A stretch of DNA of 64,000 bases from the NCBI GenBank assembly GCA_007449985.2, contig VIIQ02000161.1, positions 62,001 to 126,000 of the forward strand, given 5' to 3'. The notes below the pieces were generated by a model, which was not told the DNA's origin, searched no databases, and was given only the letters and a program-made list of their open reading frames with translations. This stretch comes from Desmodesmus armatus (taxonomy: Eukaryota > Chlorophyta > Chlorophyceae > Sphaeropleales > Scenedesmaceae). Each line of letters begins with the position of its first letter. Position 1 is the first letter of the stretch. This document shows, piece by piece, positions 34,706 through 45,831 of the stretch. The translations under genes were made by a program, and so were the position numbers.

Positions 34706-35596
34706 GCCCAATGTGCACACGTCACTGCTGCTGTGGCTCCCCCCTCTCCTCAGGCTGCTGGTCAGCAGCAGCTGACTATCATCTACCTTTCCCTGTGGTG
34801 TCTCAGGCAGCTACACTGTGTGTCGCATCATCATCAGCAGCAGACACATCCCACCTGCAGACAGGTAGCACAACAAAACTGGGGGAGGGTATGACAAGCA
34901 GCGACAGGTGTGCTGTTGTTGCAGTGCCGGGCTTCATACATACGCTGGGGGAGGGTGGAGGGACCTAGTGCTGGCTCGCTGTGACAGAAGGGGCTTGCTG
35001 CCAACGCCATGTATGCCTAGCAGGGAGCCCTAATCCTGTTACCTTCCCCGGGTTCCTGAGTCGCGGCATGGCCACACCAACACTCTTGGTTGGACCTGCT
35101 GTCTGCTGCAACTGATCTCCACATAGTGCAGATGGGGGTGAAAATGCGAGTGTGCAGTCATACCAGTGACAGCGCGAACTCCGCAGCTGATGAGGGTAAA
35201 CCCACCTAGTCCTTGACGCTGCTTCACATATGCAGGCCTGCCAGTGCTGCAGCCGCCTGCTGTGCGGCCCCAGGTTGGTGGAGCTGCAGCAGCTGCTGCC
35301 ACACGGGCTGCTGCCACACGGGCTCGTCACCACCTGCCACGTCCACACCAAAAGCAGCAGCAACAGTCAACAAAAAAGCTTCTCAAGACAGTCTCACTGG
35401 CATGTGCCACATTGCCATGGCTCAAACGGCTGTAGCAAAGACCACCATCACGGATGCATGTGCGCCTTGCAATAAGGCTTGTAGGCGCATGGCACCAGCA
35501 CACATTCCCACTGCGACCTCAGAGCTTACTGTTGCACTGGCAATTGGCAACCACATGGCCGCCAAAGAACACAAAGCAGGCTGGAGCTGTCCAAGG

Positions 35597-37198
35597 TCAT
35601 GATGCAACGTGTTTTGCACGTGTAGCAGACTGGGTGAAAGCATGGCCCGAGACACGCACAACTGCACATGATAAGGACGCATGCTGTGGCTCACCTTCCA
35701 TGGAGTTGGCCAACCTCCAGTTGGCCAACTCAAGCCGTTGACTTGGCACACCACCATCTTGGTTGTGAAGATCCACCCGGAGCACGGTCAGCTGCCTGAG
35801 TTGTGTCAGTGGCAGCAGCAAACCCTCTTCCAAACTTCCCAACCCAGACATACGCAAGCTCCTCAGCCCTGCTATGTGACACACTGCCTGCACAGCCTCT
35901 TCTACGGGGCCATCCCAATCAAAGTCCAGGCTGTGCAGCCTGCCCAAGCCCTGCACTAGCGCCAGTTCTGGGTTGATCAAACGCGGCATGTTCAGATCCT
36001 GCAGGCCGGGGCAGCAGCTCAGGAGGAGGCCGCTAGCAGGAGCTTGGGCATAGCCGCCTTCTGGCTGCCTTACTTCTCGAATGCGGAGTTCTTGCAGGTC
36101 TGGCAGGTGCCTACCTGCAGGGAATATATGCTGCCACACCCCTGTTGGCAGTGTTGCTGAAGACAAGGTGTTGCCGCTGAGGAGAAGATGCTTCAGCTTG
36201 CTGCTGGCTGTCAGGGCTGCATAGGCTGATGCAGGAGGGTCGCTGTGATCATCATTTTCCAAGCTGCCCATCAGGTTGAGGTACGTCAGCTGCTGCAAGG
36301 GCTGCAGGTGGGACAACAGCTGTGCCACCCATACTGCACCCCCATTACTAGGGCTTAAGCAGCTTCCTGCGATAGCCAGGTGCTGCAGCCGGGTCTTGCC
36401 AGCCAGGCAGCCTGGCTCTACCCCCGTACCTACAAGAGTTAGACATGTCAGGTGCTGCATGCCTGACAGCATGCTGCGCGTCACTACAACCTGGCCTATG
36501 CCGGCGAGCATGAGACTCACAAGCCGAGTCAGGGCTTGCAGGGCAGTGCTGGCCTCATTGGGGCCCGCCATATCCACATGAACAAGTTCAAGGTGGGTCA
36601 GGTGCTGCAGCTGCTGCAACACCCCAACTGGAAAGGCCGCCGTCCGGCAACTTCGTCCGTCAACTGCTACTGTCACGGTGTCAATGCTGAGGTGCTCCAG
36701 CCCAGCAGGCAGCTGCGACAATGCTGAAGTCAGCGCTGCAGCTGCATCGTGACGATCGTCAACCACCTCGCACCTATGCAGCTGCAGCTGCTTGAGGGCT
36801 GCTACTGTGGCAGCAATGCCCAGCACACCCTGAGAGCCATTGCCTGGCAGCAGCTGCAGGCTGAGTTCGTTGCACTGCAGGCCGCTGAGCTGCAGCTGTT
36901 GGGGCAGCTCGAGGAGCTGAACTGGGCTGCTGGACAAAGGACCGTTCAGGGCCGAGACTTTAAGGCTGTTCACGTGTTCACCCTGCTTGCCCAGGTACAC
37001 CATCACGCCGTCCATCTGCTGCTGGTGGGACACCTGTGCTGAGAAGCTGCGCATGGCCACCTTGGCTGCCTGGTGCAACCTGCTGTGGGCCCTAGCGGCA
37101 CTGAATACGCTGCGGAGGCTGTCTGCTGCACATAACTGCAGCACCAGCACCAGGCAGGGGTCCGGCAGTGCCAGCAACTGTGACTCATCACTGGCCAT
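35597..37198 (-). CDS. F-box-like leucine-rich-repeat protein, unit 1 (533 aa)
   Basis: An F-box-like N-terminus (residues ~6-45, 'LLALPDPCLVLVLQLCAADSL...AARAHSRLHQAA') precedes leucine-rich repeats of the form 'LQHLTHLELVHVD', 'LTRLVSLMLAG', 'MQHLTCLTLVG', 'LQQLTYLNLMGSL' and 'LPDLQELRIREV'. Such proteins usually act as substrate adaptors of SCF ubiquitin ligases; that role is inferred from architecture only. The start was placed at the ATG at 37198 because the F-box-like part begins directly after it and the unit 2 copy has the same ATG. The frame is open upstream to 37390 but there codes Cys runs with no motif. No signal or membrane segment. The stop is TGA. Its paralogue at 42790-44268 has two CAG-to-TAG changes. 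Confidence 0.8.
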   Translation of the reverse strand: MASDESQLLALPDPCLVLVLQLCAADSLRSVFSAARAHSRLHQAAKVAMRSFSAQVSHQQQMDGVMVYLGKQGEHVNSLKVSALNGPLSSSPVQLLELPQQLQLSGLQCNELSLQLLPGNGSQGVLGIAATVAALKQLQLHRCEVVDDRHDAAAALTSALSQLPAGLEHLSIDTVTVAVDGRSCRTAAFPVGVLQQLQHLTHLELVHVDMAGPNEASTALQALTRLVSLMLAGIGQVVVTRSMLSGMQHLTCLTLVGTGVEPGCLAGKTRLQHLAIAGSCLSPSNGGAVWVAQLLSHLQPLQQLTYLNLMGSLENDDHSDPPASAYAALTASSKLKHLLLSGNTLSSATLPTGVWQHIFPAGRHLPDLQELRIREVRQPEGGYAQAPASGLLLSCCPGLQDLNMPRLINPELALVQGLGRLHSLDFDWDGPVEEAVQAVCHIAGLRSLRMSGLGSLEEGLLLPLTQLRQLTVLRVDLHNQDGGVPSQRLELANWRLANSMEGEPQHASLSCAVVRVSGHAFTQSATRAKHVAS

Positions 37199-38123
37199 CC
37201 TGTGGTGGCAGCACCCTGGAGGGCAACAACAGCAGCACACGAAAGGCGTGGTTGCATGTGATGTGCTACGATGTTCATTCATCACATCACCGTTGCCGTC
37301 ACCGTGTCCTAGGCGCCGGGCAGACAGGACAGCAGCAACAACCATGCTGCAGCTGTGTGCTTGCTGTGAAAAGCAGCGCAGTGCAATCACATGCCCAGCT
37401 GTGTGCTGCTGCTACTGACCTTGAGTTTACGATATACTATTACGAGTTGCAAACGCTTGATGTGGAAACAGGCGAAGTGGTGCGCGTAAGCAAGTAGATG
37501 GCGAGCAGATCCACTGAACCAGGTAGCAATGCCGGCGATAAGTGGATTGGCATGCTACAAGGATCACTTATCACGTCGCGAAAGGGTTCAGTGAACCGCT
37601 GTTGAGCAACATGCGGTATGACGTGCTGTGCTGGACCTAGCACTGCTGCCCTCAGAACACCACAAGTCCAGTGAAGCCTTAAGACCCCTGTCTGAAGTAA
37701 TACATGGATTGCTTATATGTACATCATAGCAGAATGGCCTTGCAGTGTGGTGCGTGACTCAGAATCATGATTCTGATCAGACGGATCGCAAAGCTTTGTA
37801 CAAAGCACCCACACCCCCAAGCACCCACCATATATATATATAAATAGCATACGTTCAACAACCGAACAAGCCAAGCATCACTACGATATCTCAATCGTGT
37901 CATTGATTGTGTGCAGGAACTGTCCCTGCTGAAGCCTGACACATCAGCTGGACGAGTTGACGACGCAATGCAGTACACAAACAACTTCAAACAGAGCTTG
38001 CAAACCCCATGACATGCCGAAAATCACACCTGCGGCGTAAACCCATACAAACAGGCAGTGCAGTCCACAACTGCCGACCATGATGGTGCACAACTATACA
38101 GCGAGAGCTGCAGCAACCAGACC
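37199..38123. other. boundary between duplication units
   Basis: No convincing coding sequence. Both unit boundaries share a motif of the type ATCACTTATCACGTCGC(G/A)AAAGGGTT (about 37563 and 44625), and a (TA)n stretch lies at 37832-37842. The promoter of the LRR gene should lie in the first few hundred bases. Confidence 0.45.
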
Positions 38124-38785
38124 TCAGAACAGTTCAAATGCAGCTGCTCCCTTTCTGCCCTGCTGCAGCTGCTGCTGTGTCAGCAGCCCTGTCAGACCCT
38201 GCCAATCAAGCAGTTGGTGCTGCAGCAGCCAGCTGTGGAACATCCACAACCCTGGCCATATTGGCCTTGTGAGTTGATGGCCGCTTCCCAACACCACTGC
38301 AGGACACCAGATCCATTGCTGTACCTTCAAGTGACTGCAAGTTCAACCTTGCAACAGCTGACACACAATATGCCGCCACGTCGTCCTTACACCTGGCGAA
38401 AGCGGCCTGCTGCTGCGACTGTGCCTGTTGCTGGCCTGCTGCTGCTGGCATAGTAGTTGCAGCCCATGCATCCAACAAGCCTGCATGAATGCCTCATCCG
38501 ATGCTTGAAGCACACCACAGGCGGAGACCACCTGACGGAGGCCGGCAGTCACGCTGCCAGGCAACCAACCTGGTGCGGCAGCAACTGCTTCTGCTAGAAA
38601 GGGGGTGCTTGCTAAGCCCAGGTCGCTACATGCCAACTTGGCATTGGCAATATCCTGCGCATTCCATAACCCAAGCTGGCCAGAAAAGTGATGGCAGCAG
38701 CTGCTTGCCGCTATCACGTGCAAAGGCAACACTGGCTATATGTGCGGTGCCAGCAGCCATGCGTGCAATCCCAGATTCAACATGG
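38124..38785 (-). pseudogene. OPR C-terminal fragment between the two units
   Basis: Pieces in two or more frames match the C-terminal half of the OPR proteins: 'NLGIARMAAGTA', 'NAQDIANAKLACSDLGLASTPF', 'MQACWMHGLQLL', 'DLVSCSGVGKRPSTH' and 'MFHSWLLQHQLLDWQGLTG', in the right order. Frame changes and missing linkers show it is not functional. The region before 38785 has no matching N-terminal half, so it is a truncated third copy, probably left by unequal exchange. Confidence 0.8.
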
Positions 38786-39011
38786 GAAGAGTACATCATA
38801 CGGCAGTGCCGCTGTCACAGAACAGTCGTTGTTGTGGCAGCTGCCAAAGGAATGCAATCTACACGTAGGAAGCAACCGTTGCATACCTCAAATGCACCAC
38901 ATGATAGTGCAAACGGCCAACAGGAGCAGCTGCCAGCCTTATCGATCCCACACAGCTCGCGCTGAGGCTTGATGGAGACAGCCTTCAGCATGACCCACAG
39001 GCATTAACAAG

Positions 39012-40586
39012 TCATCTGGATCTTGGTGCTGCTGCCTCCTTGGCCCCCTGGTGCAGCTGCTGCTCAGTCAGCACCCCTGCAAGGCCCTTCCCACCAAGCA
39101 GCTGGTGCTGCAACAGCCAGCTGTGGAACAGCCACAACTTGCTCAGGTTATTGTGGTGGGTGGAAGGCCGCTGTCCAATACCACTGCAGGACACCAGCTC
39201 CTGTGCTGGGCCTGCAAGTGGCCGCATTTCCAGCACAGCAGCAGCCCAGCAGCAATATGCAGCTAGTCGATCCCTATCTGCTGCTGACAGCGGCCTGCTG
39301 CGTTGTCCCCGCCTGCCGTACGGCTTCTGTGGACTGAGCAGTTGCATCGCACGCTGCAGCAACATAGACATGAACTGCTCATCCCTATACTGAAGTGCAA
39401 CACAGGCAGTTGCTGCTTGGTTGATGTCAAAATCCTTGCTGCCAGGCACCCACTGAGGTGCTGCAACCACCGCTGCAGCTATGAACGGAGTGTCTGCTAA
39501 ACCCAGCTCACCACATGCCCACATTGCATTGGTGATGTGCTGTGAGTTCCAAGAACCCAAACAACCAGGCACCATAGCCAGCAGCTGCTTGCTGGTTTCA
39601 AGTGCAAACTGCTTACTGATCACAGGAGCCGTGCCAGTGGCCATGTCAGCAGCACCAAGCAGCACGTTGGTGGTATCCTGACCATGGTGACTAGCAGCCA
39701 ACAGCTGCAACTGCTGCTTGCCCAGCAGACGCTGCACATCCTGCTCATTGACACCACCCTGCCAACCTGGCAATCGATACAGCTCACCCACAGCCCACAC
39801 AGCATTTGCCAGTGCCTGGGGTTTGGCATCTGACAACATACTTGGTTGCAGAAGTATCTGCACTAGCTGCTGCAGCTCACTAGCTTGAGGCTGCTTGCGC
39901 AGCTTGGCACATGCCCAAAGTGGGTTTGCCAAGTGCTGAGCGACACACTCGCTCTTTACAGCAGATTCCCGCTGCATATGCTCAACGTCTGCCTCCCAGG
40001 TGGGGTCCCACAAACGCTGCACTGCGCTCGGTCCCAGCCGCACACATGCCCACAACACATTAGCACAGCCCTGTAAGCCCGCAAGCTGTAGCTGGGCGAG
40101 CCAGATGGAGCACAATCTGTCCACCAGGCTGCTGCGCGCACCCCCAGGCAGCTTGCTGCACTTGACAAGGGCTGCTGCTGCGTGAATGTGGTCAAAGCTG
40201 GTGCTCCATTGATCATAAATATCAGACAGATCAATCATGGTATCACATCGAGCGATCTCGCTGGTAATCAAGCATGCCACCGCACCTCCAGACCCCCTTG
40301 GTGGCTCATCAGGCTGCTTGGCGGCCCACATGGGTCGGGGTGCATCCCTGCACACCACGCTCGCTGCCCTGCTGCTCTTGCTGCTGGTGGTGACGTCCCC
40401 AGCAGCTGCGCCGCAAGCACTGCTGACCCCTTGCAACATAAGCGCTGGCCTTGCAGCTGCTTCCTGTGTCTGTGCTGGCCAGTGAAAGGCTGCAGATGAT
40501 CTGACCAAGACTGTCCTGCTGTGCTGCACATGGTGCCGGAGTTGACACTAGCAGCTGCAGGCCCTGAGCTGGCGTGCCTGCAGCAT
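39012..40586 (-). pseudogene. OPR-type protein, unit 2, with TAG in the transit region
   Basis: This copy is collinear with the unit 1 OPR protein through the whole length, including 'PQALANAVWAVGELYRLPGW', 'SQHITNAMWACGELGLADT' and the 'LSKLWLFHSWLLQHQLLGGKG' tail, and again lacks a RAP domain (stop TGA at 39012). The equivalent of the unit 1 start ATG is at 40586, but codon 13 (Arg CGG in unit 1) is TAG at 40548-40550. Downstream the frame is open to the end, and the next in-frame ATG falls near 'MLQGVSSACGAAAGD', which would delete most of the transit peptide. So the gene either uses that start and stays in the cytosol, or is newly inactivated. The long intact frame argues that the change is recent. 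Confidence 0.65.
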
Positions 40587-41060
40587 GGAAGCCTCTAAAC
40601 ACTGTATGTGATCGATATGGTTGAAGCACCGGACTGCAGTGATGAGCCTGGGCGACAGTGGTGAGAGACAGAGCTTAGATCCTGAGTGCTGACAGAGGGA
40701 AGGCAGTTGGGGTTACCGAGATTGGTTATGGACGGACACACGATTAATCGGTACTGTTGCCAAACTGACAATCACGGCACGGACAACGACGTGAGGTTTA
40801 AGCGTGGCACGGATGGACCACGACGGCCTGACGCATGCGAGCTTGCCAGGCAGGCGTGGGGGCAATGATAACACTATAGATTAATGTTGCACGTGTAACG
40901 GCTGCACTGCACGGTACCTGTTTGCAGTTCACATTTGCATGTTCAAGCCATGAACACCATGTGCAGCACACAACATCCAGACCTTGTACCCCTGCCATGC
41001 CTCTTTGCGTCCTTCAAGCTCTGCACATTTCAGCCTGTACTACGCCTCCTCATTGAGTGG

Positions 41061-41090
41061 CTGCACCTGGAGCACATGCTCCAGGTGCAG
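41061..41090. repeat. 14-bp-arm hairpin, unit 2 counterpart
   Basis: CTGCACCTGGAGCA at 41061-41074 is complemented exactly at 41077-41090. It is the counterpart of the hairpin at 33870-33903, with arm pairing preserved despite loop changes. Confidence 0.65.
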
Positions 41091-41506
41091 TCCATGCAGG
41101 GGTTGATGACCTGTGCCGCACATGTCTGCATTGATGGACCGCTCTCATGTGGCCATACACTCCGTTCAGGAAACAAGTCCAACGGCTGCCTTCGGGGGCC
41201 TTGCTGTGTGTGTGCTGCTGCCTGTCTACTTTGTGCCGCTGCTTGTAGCAAAGTTGAATGCTGCACATGCACCTAGGAGTATGTTCGGCTCTTGCAACAG
41301 CTTGTATGGTGAGAAGTGTGCAGAGTGGTGCTTGAGGTGTGGGTGTGACTGTGCTGCTGGGTGATCTGACTGCACATTGGGTTCTGCGGATTTGTGCTGT
41401 TTTCAAAACATAAAGTTTCTGTCAACACGCACGATCAACGAGACACCTGTGTTTGACAGCCTGACTGCACCAGACAGGGAGGCTAAAATTCACATAGCGG
41501 CACACA

Positions 41507-41777
41507 GAGGCTATCATTCACATGGCTGGCCTAGCCGGTGTTACATGCACTGCAAAGTGCCACAATCTTGCACAAGCAACAACCACCCTGTCCATACAAC
41601 AGCTCACGCAAGCACAGCCCAGCATGACCAACGTGCACACCGAGGCTATCAATCACATGGCTGGCCCAGCCTGTCCTGCATGCATTGCAAAGTGCCACAA
41701 TCCTGCACACGCAACAATCACCCTGTACGTACAAAAGCTCCCAGCCAGCGGCAAGCACGGCCCAGCATGCCCGGTAT
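41507..41777 (+). repeat. 135-bp minisatellite, two copies (unit 2)
   Basis: Copies begin at 41507 and 41642 and match the three-copy array at 34313-34705. Here the 135-bp spacing preserves a plus-strand frame (41377-41826) whose peptide repeats 'YHSHGWPSRCYMHCKVPQSC' and 'NNHPV.T.A'. Whether that frame is expressed is unknown. Confidence 0.75.
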
Positions 41778-42789
41778 GCACGCGTCACTGCTGCGTGGCT
41801 CTCCCCATTTCTCAGGCTGCTGGTGACCATCATCTCCCTTTCCCTGTGGTAACTCAAGCAGCTGCACTGTGTATTCACCACATCAACATCCTCAACAGCC
41901 ACATCCATCCTGCAGACAGGAGACATCGCAAAATAGGGGGAAACTGTGACAAGCAGCTGTGTGGGTGTGCTGTTGTTGCAGTGCCAGGGTTCATACATGC
42001 GCTGGGGCAGAGCGGAGGGCCCTAGTGCTGGCTGGCTGTGACACACATGAATACTTGCTGCCAACGCCGTGACTGCATGATATGTCTTGCAGAGAGCCCC
42101 AACCATGTTACCTGCCCCGAATTCTCAGGTTGCGCCATGACCACACCAACAGAATTTCCACTTTGCATGATGCCTGCTGCGGCTGATCACCACGAAATCG
42201 ACATGCTGATGTAGATGCGCGTGTAACGTCATCATAACAGTGACAGTGCGCACTCCACAAGCTGGTCGTTGTACAGAGGTAAACCCACCTGGTCGTTGAC
42301 GCTGCTTCATATATGTACGTCTGCCAGTGCTGCGACCACATGCTGTGCGGCCCCAGGGTCGGGGTGGTTGAAATGGAGCCGCAGCAGCTGCTGCCACACG
42401 GGCTCGTCACCACCTGTCACACAACCACAGCGACAGCAGCAGGAGCAGCAACAGTCAAGGGATCGCTTTTGCATGCAGTTACTGACATGTGTCACATGGC
42501 TTACAGGCGTAACAAACATCTTTCGAGACCAACATCAGAACCGGTATGCGGCAAGTGCGCCATGCAATCAGGCTTGCAGGCGCATCGCCATGCGCCTACA
42601 CACACGCGTGCACCACAAATGGGTCCTCAGAACCAGTGGTTCTACTGTCGCAGCGCCAATTGGCGAACACATGGCGGCCACAAAACACACAGCATGCTCA
42701 GCAGGCTGGTGAGGTCCAAGGATATGATGCAACACCAAACTTGGTTAAGCATGGCCGAGACGGGCAGGAGCGCAGTTGATAATGTCATG

Positions 42790-44268
42790 CTATGGCTCAC
42801 CTTTCAAGTCAACCCAATTATTTTGGACACCACCATCTTGGCTGTAAAGAGACACCCTGAGCACAGTCAGCTGCATTAACTGTGTCAATTGCAGCAGGGG
42901 GTCCTCTTCCAAGCCTCCACGCCCAGACATACGCAAGCGCCGCAGCCCTGCTAGGTGACACACTGCCTGCACAGCCTCTTGTGCGGGGCCATCCGAATCA
43001 AAGTCCAGGCTTTGCAGCATGCCCAAGCCCTGCACTTGTGAGAATTCTGGGTTGATCAAACGTGACATGTCCAGATGCTGCAGGCCGGGGCAGCAGCTTA
43101 CGAGGAGGCTGCTTGGAGGAGCCTGCGCAAAACCGCCTGCTGGCTGCTTGACACCTGCAATGTTGAGTGTCTGCAGGTCTGGCAGGTGCCTGCCAGCAGG
43201 AAACATATGCTGCCACACCCCTGTTGGCAGAGTGCGGGTATGCAGGTGAAGGTGCTGCAGCTTGCTGCTGGCTGTCATGGCTGAGTAGGCTGATGCAGGA
43301 GGGTGGCTGTCATCACCACTTCGAAAGCCGCCGGCTGAGGACATGTTGAGGTATGTCAGCTGCTGCAAGGGCTGCAGGTGAGACAGCATCTGTGCCACCC
43401 CTGCTGCACCCCCACGTATGTTGCAGTCTCCTATGACCAGGAACTGCAGCTGGGTCATGCCGGCCAGACAGTCTGGCTCGAGCACCGGACCAAAACAAAG
43501 CTGCAGGCACGTCAGCTGCTGCATGCCTGACAGCATGCTGCGGGTCACTACCACAGGCTGCTGCGAGTAGCCTAGCTTGAGACTCACTAGCCGAGTCAAG
43601 GCTTGCAGGGCAGGAGTGGCCTCGTCAGGGCCCTCTATTTCAATGTCGAGTTCAAGGTGGGTGAGGTGCTGCAGCTGCTGCAGCGCCACGACTGGAAAGG
43701 CCACCTTCAGTCCCCAATTGTCGTCCCATTGTGCCACACGCACGCGACCAATGCCGAGGTGCTCCAGCCCAGTAGGCAGCTGCGACATCGCTGCAGTCAG
43801 CGCTGCAGCTGCACGATCGTCGAGCAGCTCGCACCCCTCTAGCTGCAGCTGCTTGAGGGCTGCTACTATGGCAGCATCGCCCAGCACGCCCTGGGAGCCG
43901 TTGCCTGGCAGCAGCTGCAGGCCGAGGTCTTTGCACTGCAGGCTGCTGAGCTGCAGCTGTGGCGGCAGCTGGCGGAGCTGAACTGGGCTGGGTTTGCTGG
44001 AGAAAGACCGTTCGGGGCCCGAGACGTCAAGGCTGTGCACGTGTTCACCGTGCTTGCCCAGGTACACCATCCTGCTGTTCAACTGCTGCTGGTGGGACAC
44101 CTATGCTGTGATGCTGTGCAGCGCCACTGTGGCCGCCTGGTGCAACCTGCTGTGGGCCCTGGCGGCATTGAATAAGCTACAGTAGCTGTCATCTGCACAT
44201 AACTGCAGCACCCGCACCAGGCAGGGGTCCGGCAGTGCCAGCAGCCACTGTGACTCAGCACTTGCCAT
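42790..44268 (-). pseudogene. F-box-like LRR protein, unit 2, with two CAG-to-TAG changes
   Basis: From the ATG at 44268 the first 55 codons give the F-box-like part ('LLALPDPCLVRVLQLCADDS'). Codon 56 is TAG (44101-44103), where unit 1 has CAG in 'FSAQVSHQQQ'. The same frame then continues open for 436 codons with leucine-rich repeats ('LQHLTHLELDIEIEG', 'MQQLTCLQLCFG', 'LQQLTYLNMSSAG'). The terminal TAG at 42790-42792 also replaces a CAG of unit 1, so the unit 2 protein would lack the unit 1 tail. Either this is a recent pseudogene, or translation restarts downstream, or TAG is read through. Confidence 0.7.
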
Positions 44269-45699
44269 CCTGTGGGGGCAGCACCCTGGAGGGCAACCGC
44301 AGCAGCACACGAGAGGCGTTGTCGCATGTGATGTGATGCATTGATCAAGTATTAACGTTGCTGTCAGCGTGTTCTAAGCGCCGGGAAGGCAGGACAGCAA
44401 CAACAAGCCGTGAAAGGCAGCACAGTGCTAGCACGAATCACACGCCATCTCTGGGCTGCTTCTACCGACCTTGATTTGACGATGTTGTCTCCAAATTTCA
44501 ACCGCTGGATGTGGAAACAGGACTGTACGTACAGAAGAGGTTGCACTGAACAAGGTTGTAGTGAGATCGCAGAGGCTGAAGGTTGCAATGCCGGCGATGC
44601 ATGGAGTGTCATGCTGCACGGATCAGCTTATCACGTCGCAAAGGGTTTACTGAACCGCAGATGTTCCTAGCACGATGTAACATGCGGTATGACGTGTTGT
44701 GCTGGCCAGCATTGCCGCCATCATAGCACCACAAGTCAAGCAAAGCCTTGAGCCCTCTATGTGGACTCAGACATGAATTTACATGTAAGCATTATAGAGA
44801 GCGACTCAGAGGGAGCCCCGCTGGCAGTCCAGCTGGCAGAAACATGCAAACTTTGAAGACACCCACAAACCCCAACAACATCCACCATTGCTGGAGCATA
44901 CACATGCTACCTTGCCAAGCGAGCTCTGCCTCAATCGACACACAAAGCGAGCTCGGCATCTTGGTCGCAGAGTCCCACTCTCATGGCGTCACGACCATGC
45001 TGCAAAAGAAGAAGAAGCACCAGGCCAAACCAAGCACCAGGCCAAACCAAAATTCACCATGCCCAAGCGTTGGGTCGGCACCCGTGAGAGACCCACCACA
45101 CCACAGCACAGCACATGCTGCTGGTTCTATCTGAGCCTGCCACCTGCTGCTTGCTAAACATCCTGCTAATGTACATGCTGCACGCCCAACACTTGCAACT
45201 GCCTGGCCTGACTGACTGGTGCTCTGGCCTGACTGACTGGTGCTCTACCACAAGAGCTTGGCAACTTCCGCTAAGCCGCACCACAACCAAGCTGCTCGCC
45301 GCTGAGTTGCAGGAAGATCAGCACAAAACAAGCAACCCAATCCTCTCACGCTTGCTGCAACCACAGCTGCAGGATGCCTCACAGAAGCATGTGCAAGGGG
45401 GCTGACTTGATAGACAACTGGCTGGCAGTGCCAGCACACTGCAGTCATCAGTGTGCAAACAATACGATACATGTTGCTGCATGACAGCTTGTGCTAGCTG
45501 AACCCAGGGAGAAGGCACCCAAGGGATCCGATCAGACAGCCCAACTGCATTCGACTCACATCCACCACCCCTGCCCTCATCCCTCTCTCCCTGCAACACT
45601 TTTCAACCTAGTAACCACCCCCATTGCACCACAGAGCAGGCCATGCTGTCCCAGCTGCACATCCCAACATCACAACAGTCAACAGTCAGCTCCCTCGCC
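44269..45699. other. intergenic region
   Basis: No convincing gene. A 21-bp direct tandem duplication (TGGCCTGACTGACTGGTGCTC, about 45202-45245) and CACCAGGCCAAACCAAG repeats (about 45018-45052) are the only clear structures. LRR unit 2 should have its promoter at the start of this stretch. Confidence 0.45.
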
Positions 45700-45831
45700 T
45701 CACACTGTGTATGGCATGTTCTTCACTGCACGTGAGATTATCCCCATCAGCCAGGCTGAAGGGTTCTTGCAGCGAATCGCCCACCCAGGCCCATAGTCAC
45801 CCTCCTCCAGAGCCTTCACAGCAGCAATGGC
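45700..45831 (-). CDS. second copy of a terminal acidic-domain-like exon
   Basis: Between an acceptor (TTCAG before 45831) and TGA at 45700-45702, the minus strand codes 'AIAAVKALEEGDYGPGWAIR' followed by 'KNPSAWLMGIISRAVKN'. The 'NPSAWLMGIISR' part matches the terminal exon at 46446-46505 ('NPTAYIMGVVLR'), and both continue the reading phase left by the exon ending at 47088. It could be an alternative or original last exon of the gene at 46446-53314, or a duplicate left behind. The pattern resembles the end of the hnRNP Q/R acidic domain ('NKSAFLCGVM' type). Confidence 0.5.
   Translation of the reverse strand, partial: AIAAVKALEEGDYGPGWAIRCKNPSAWLMGIISRAVKNMPYTV

Larger units (their letters stand above)
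33410..35596. other. unit 1 spacer between OPR and LRR genes
   Basis: The spacer holds the hairpin at 33870, the decayed 'LVAKLNAAHAPRS...CDCAAG' fragment at about 34010-34170, and the minisatellite at 34313-34705. It also has a stretch near 34210-34320 almost identical to 41400-41515 in unit 2. No gene with a convincing start and motif was found. The LRR 3' end and the OPR promoter must lie within it. Confidence 0.5.
31500..44350. repeat. ~7.1-kb tandem segmental duplication (OPR + LRR), two units
   Basis: The same order (OPR gene, hairpin, decayed CDCAAG fragment, minisatellite, LRR gene) occurs at about 31.8-37.4 kb and 39.0-44.3 kb. Offsets are 7156 bp between the OPR stops, 7193 bp between the LRR stops and 7070 bp between the LRR starts. 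A stretch including CATAAAGTTTCTGTCAACAC is nearly identical at 34215 and 41409. The OPR fragment at 38124-38785 shows that at least one more exchange or loss took place. Confidence 0.85.
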
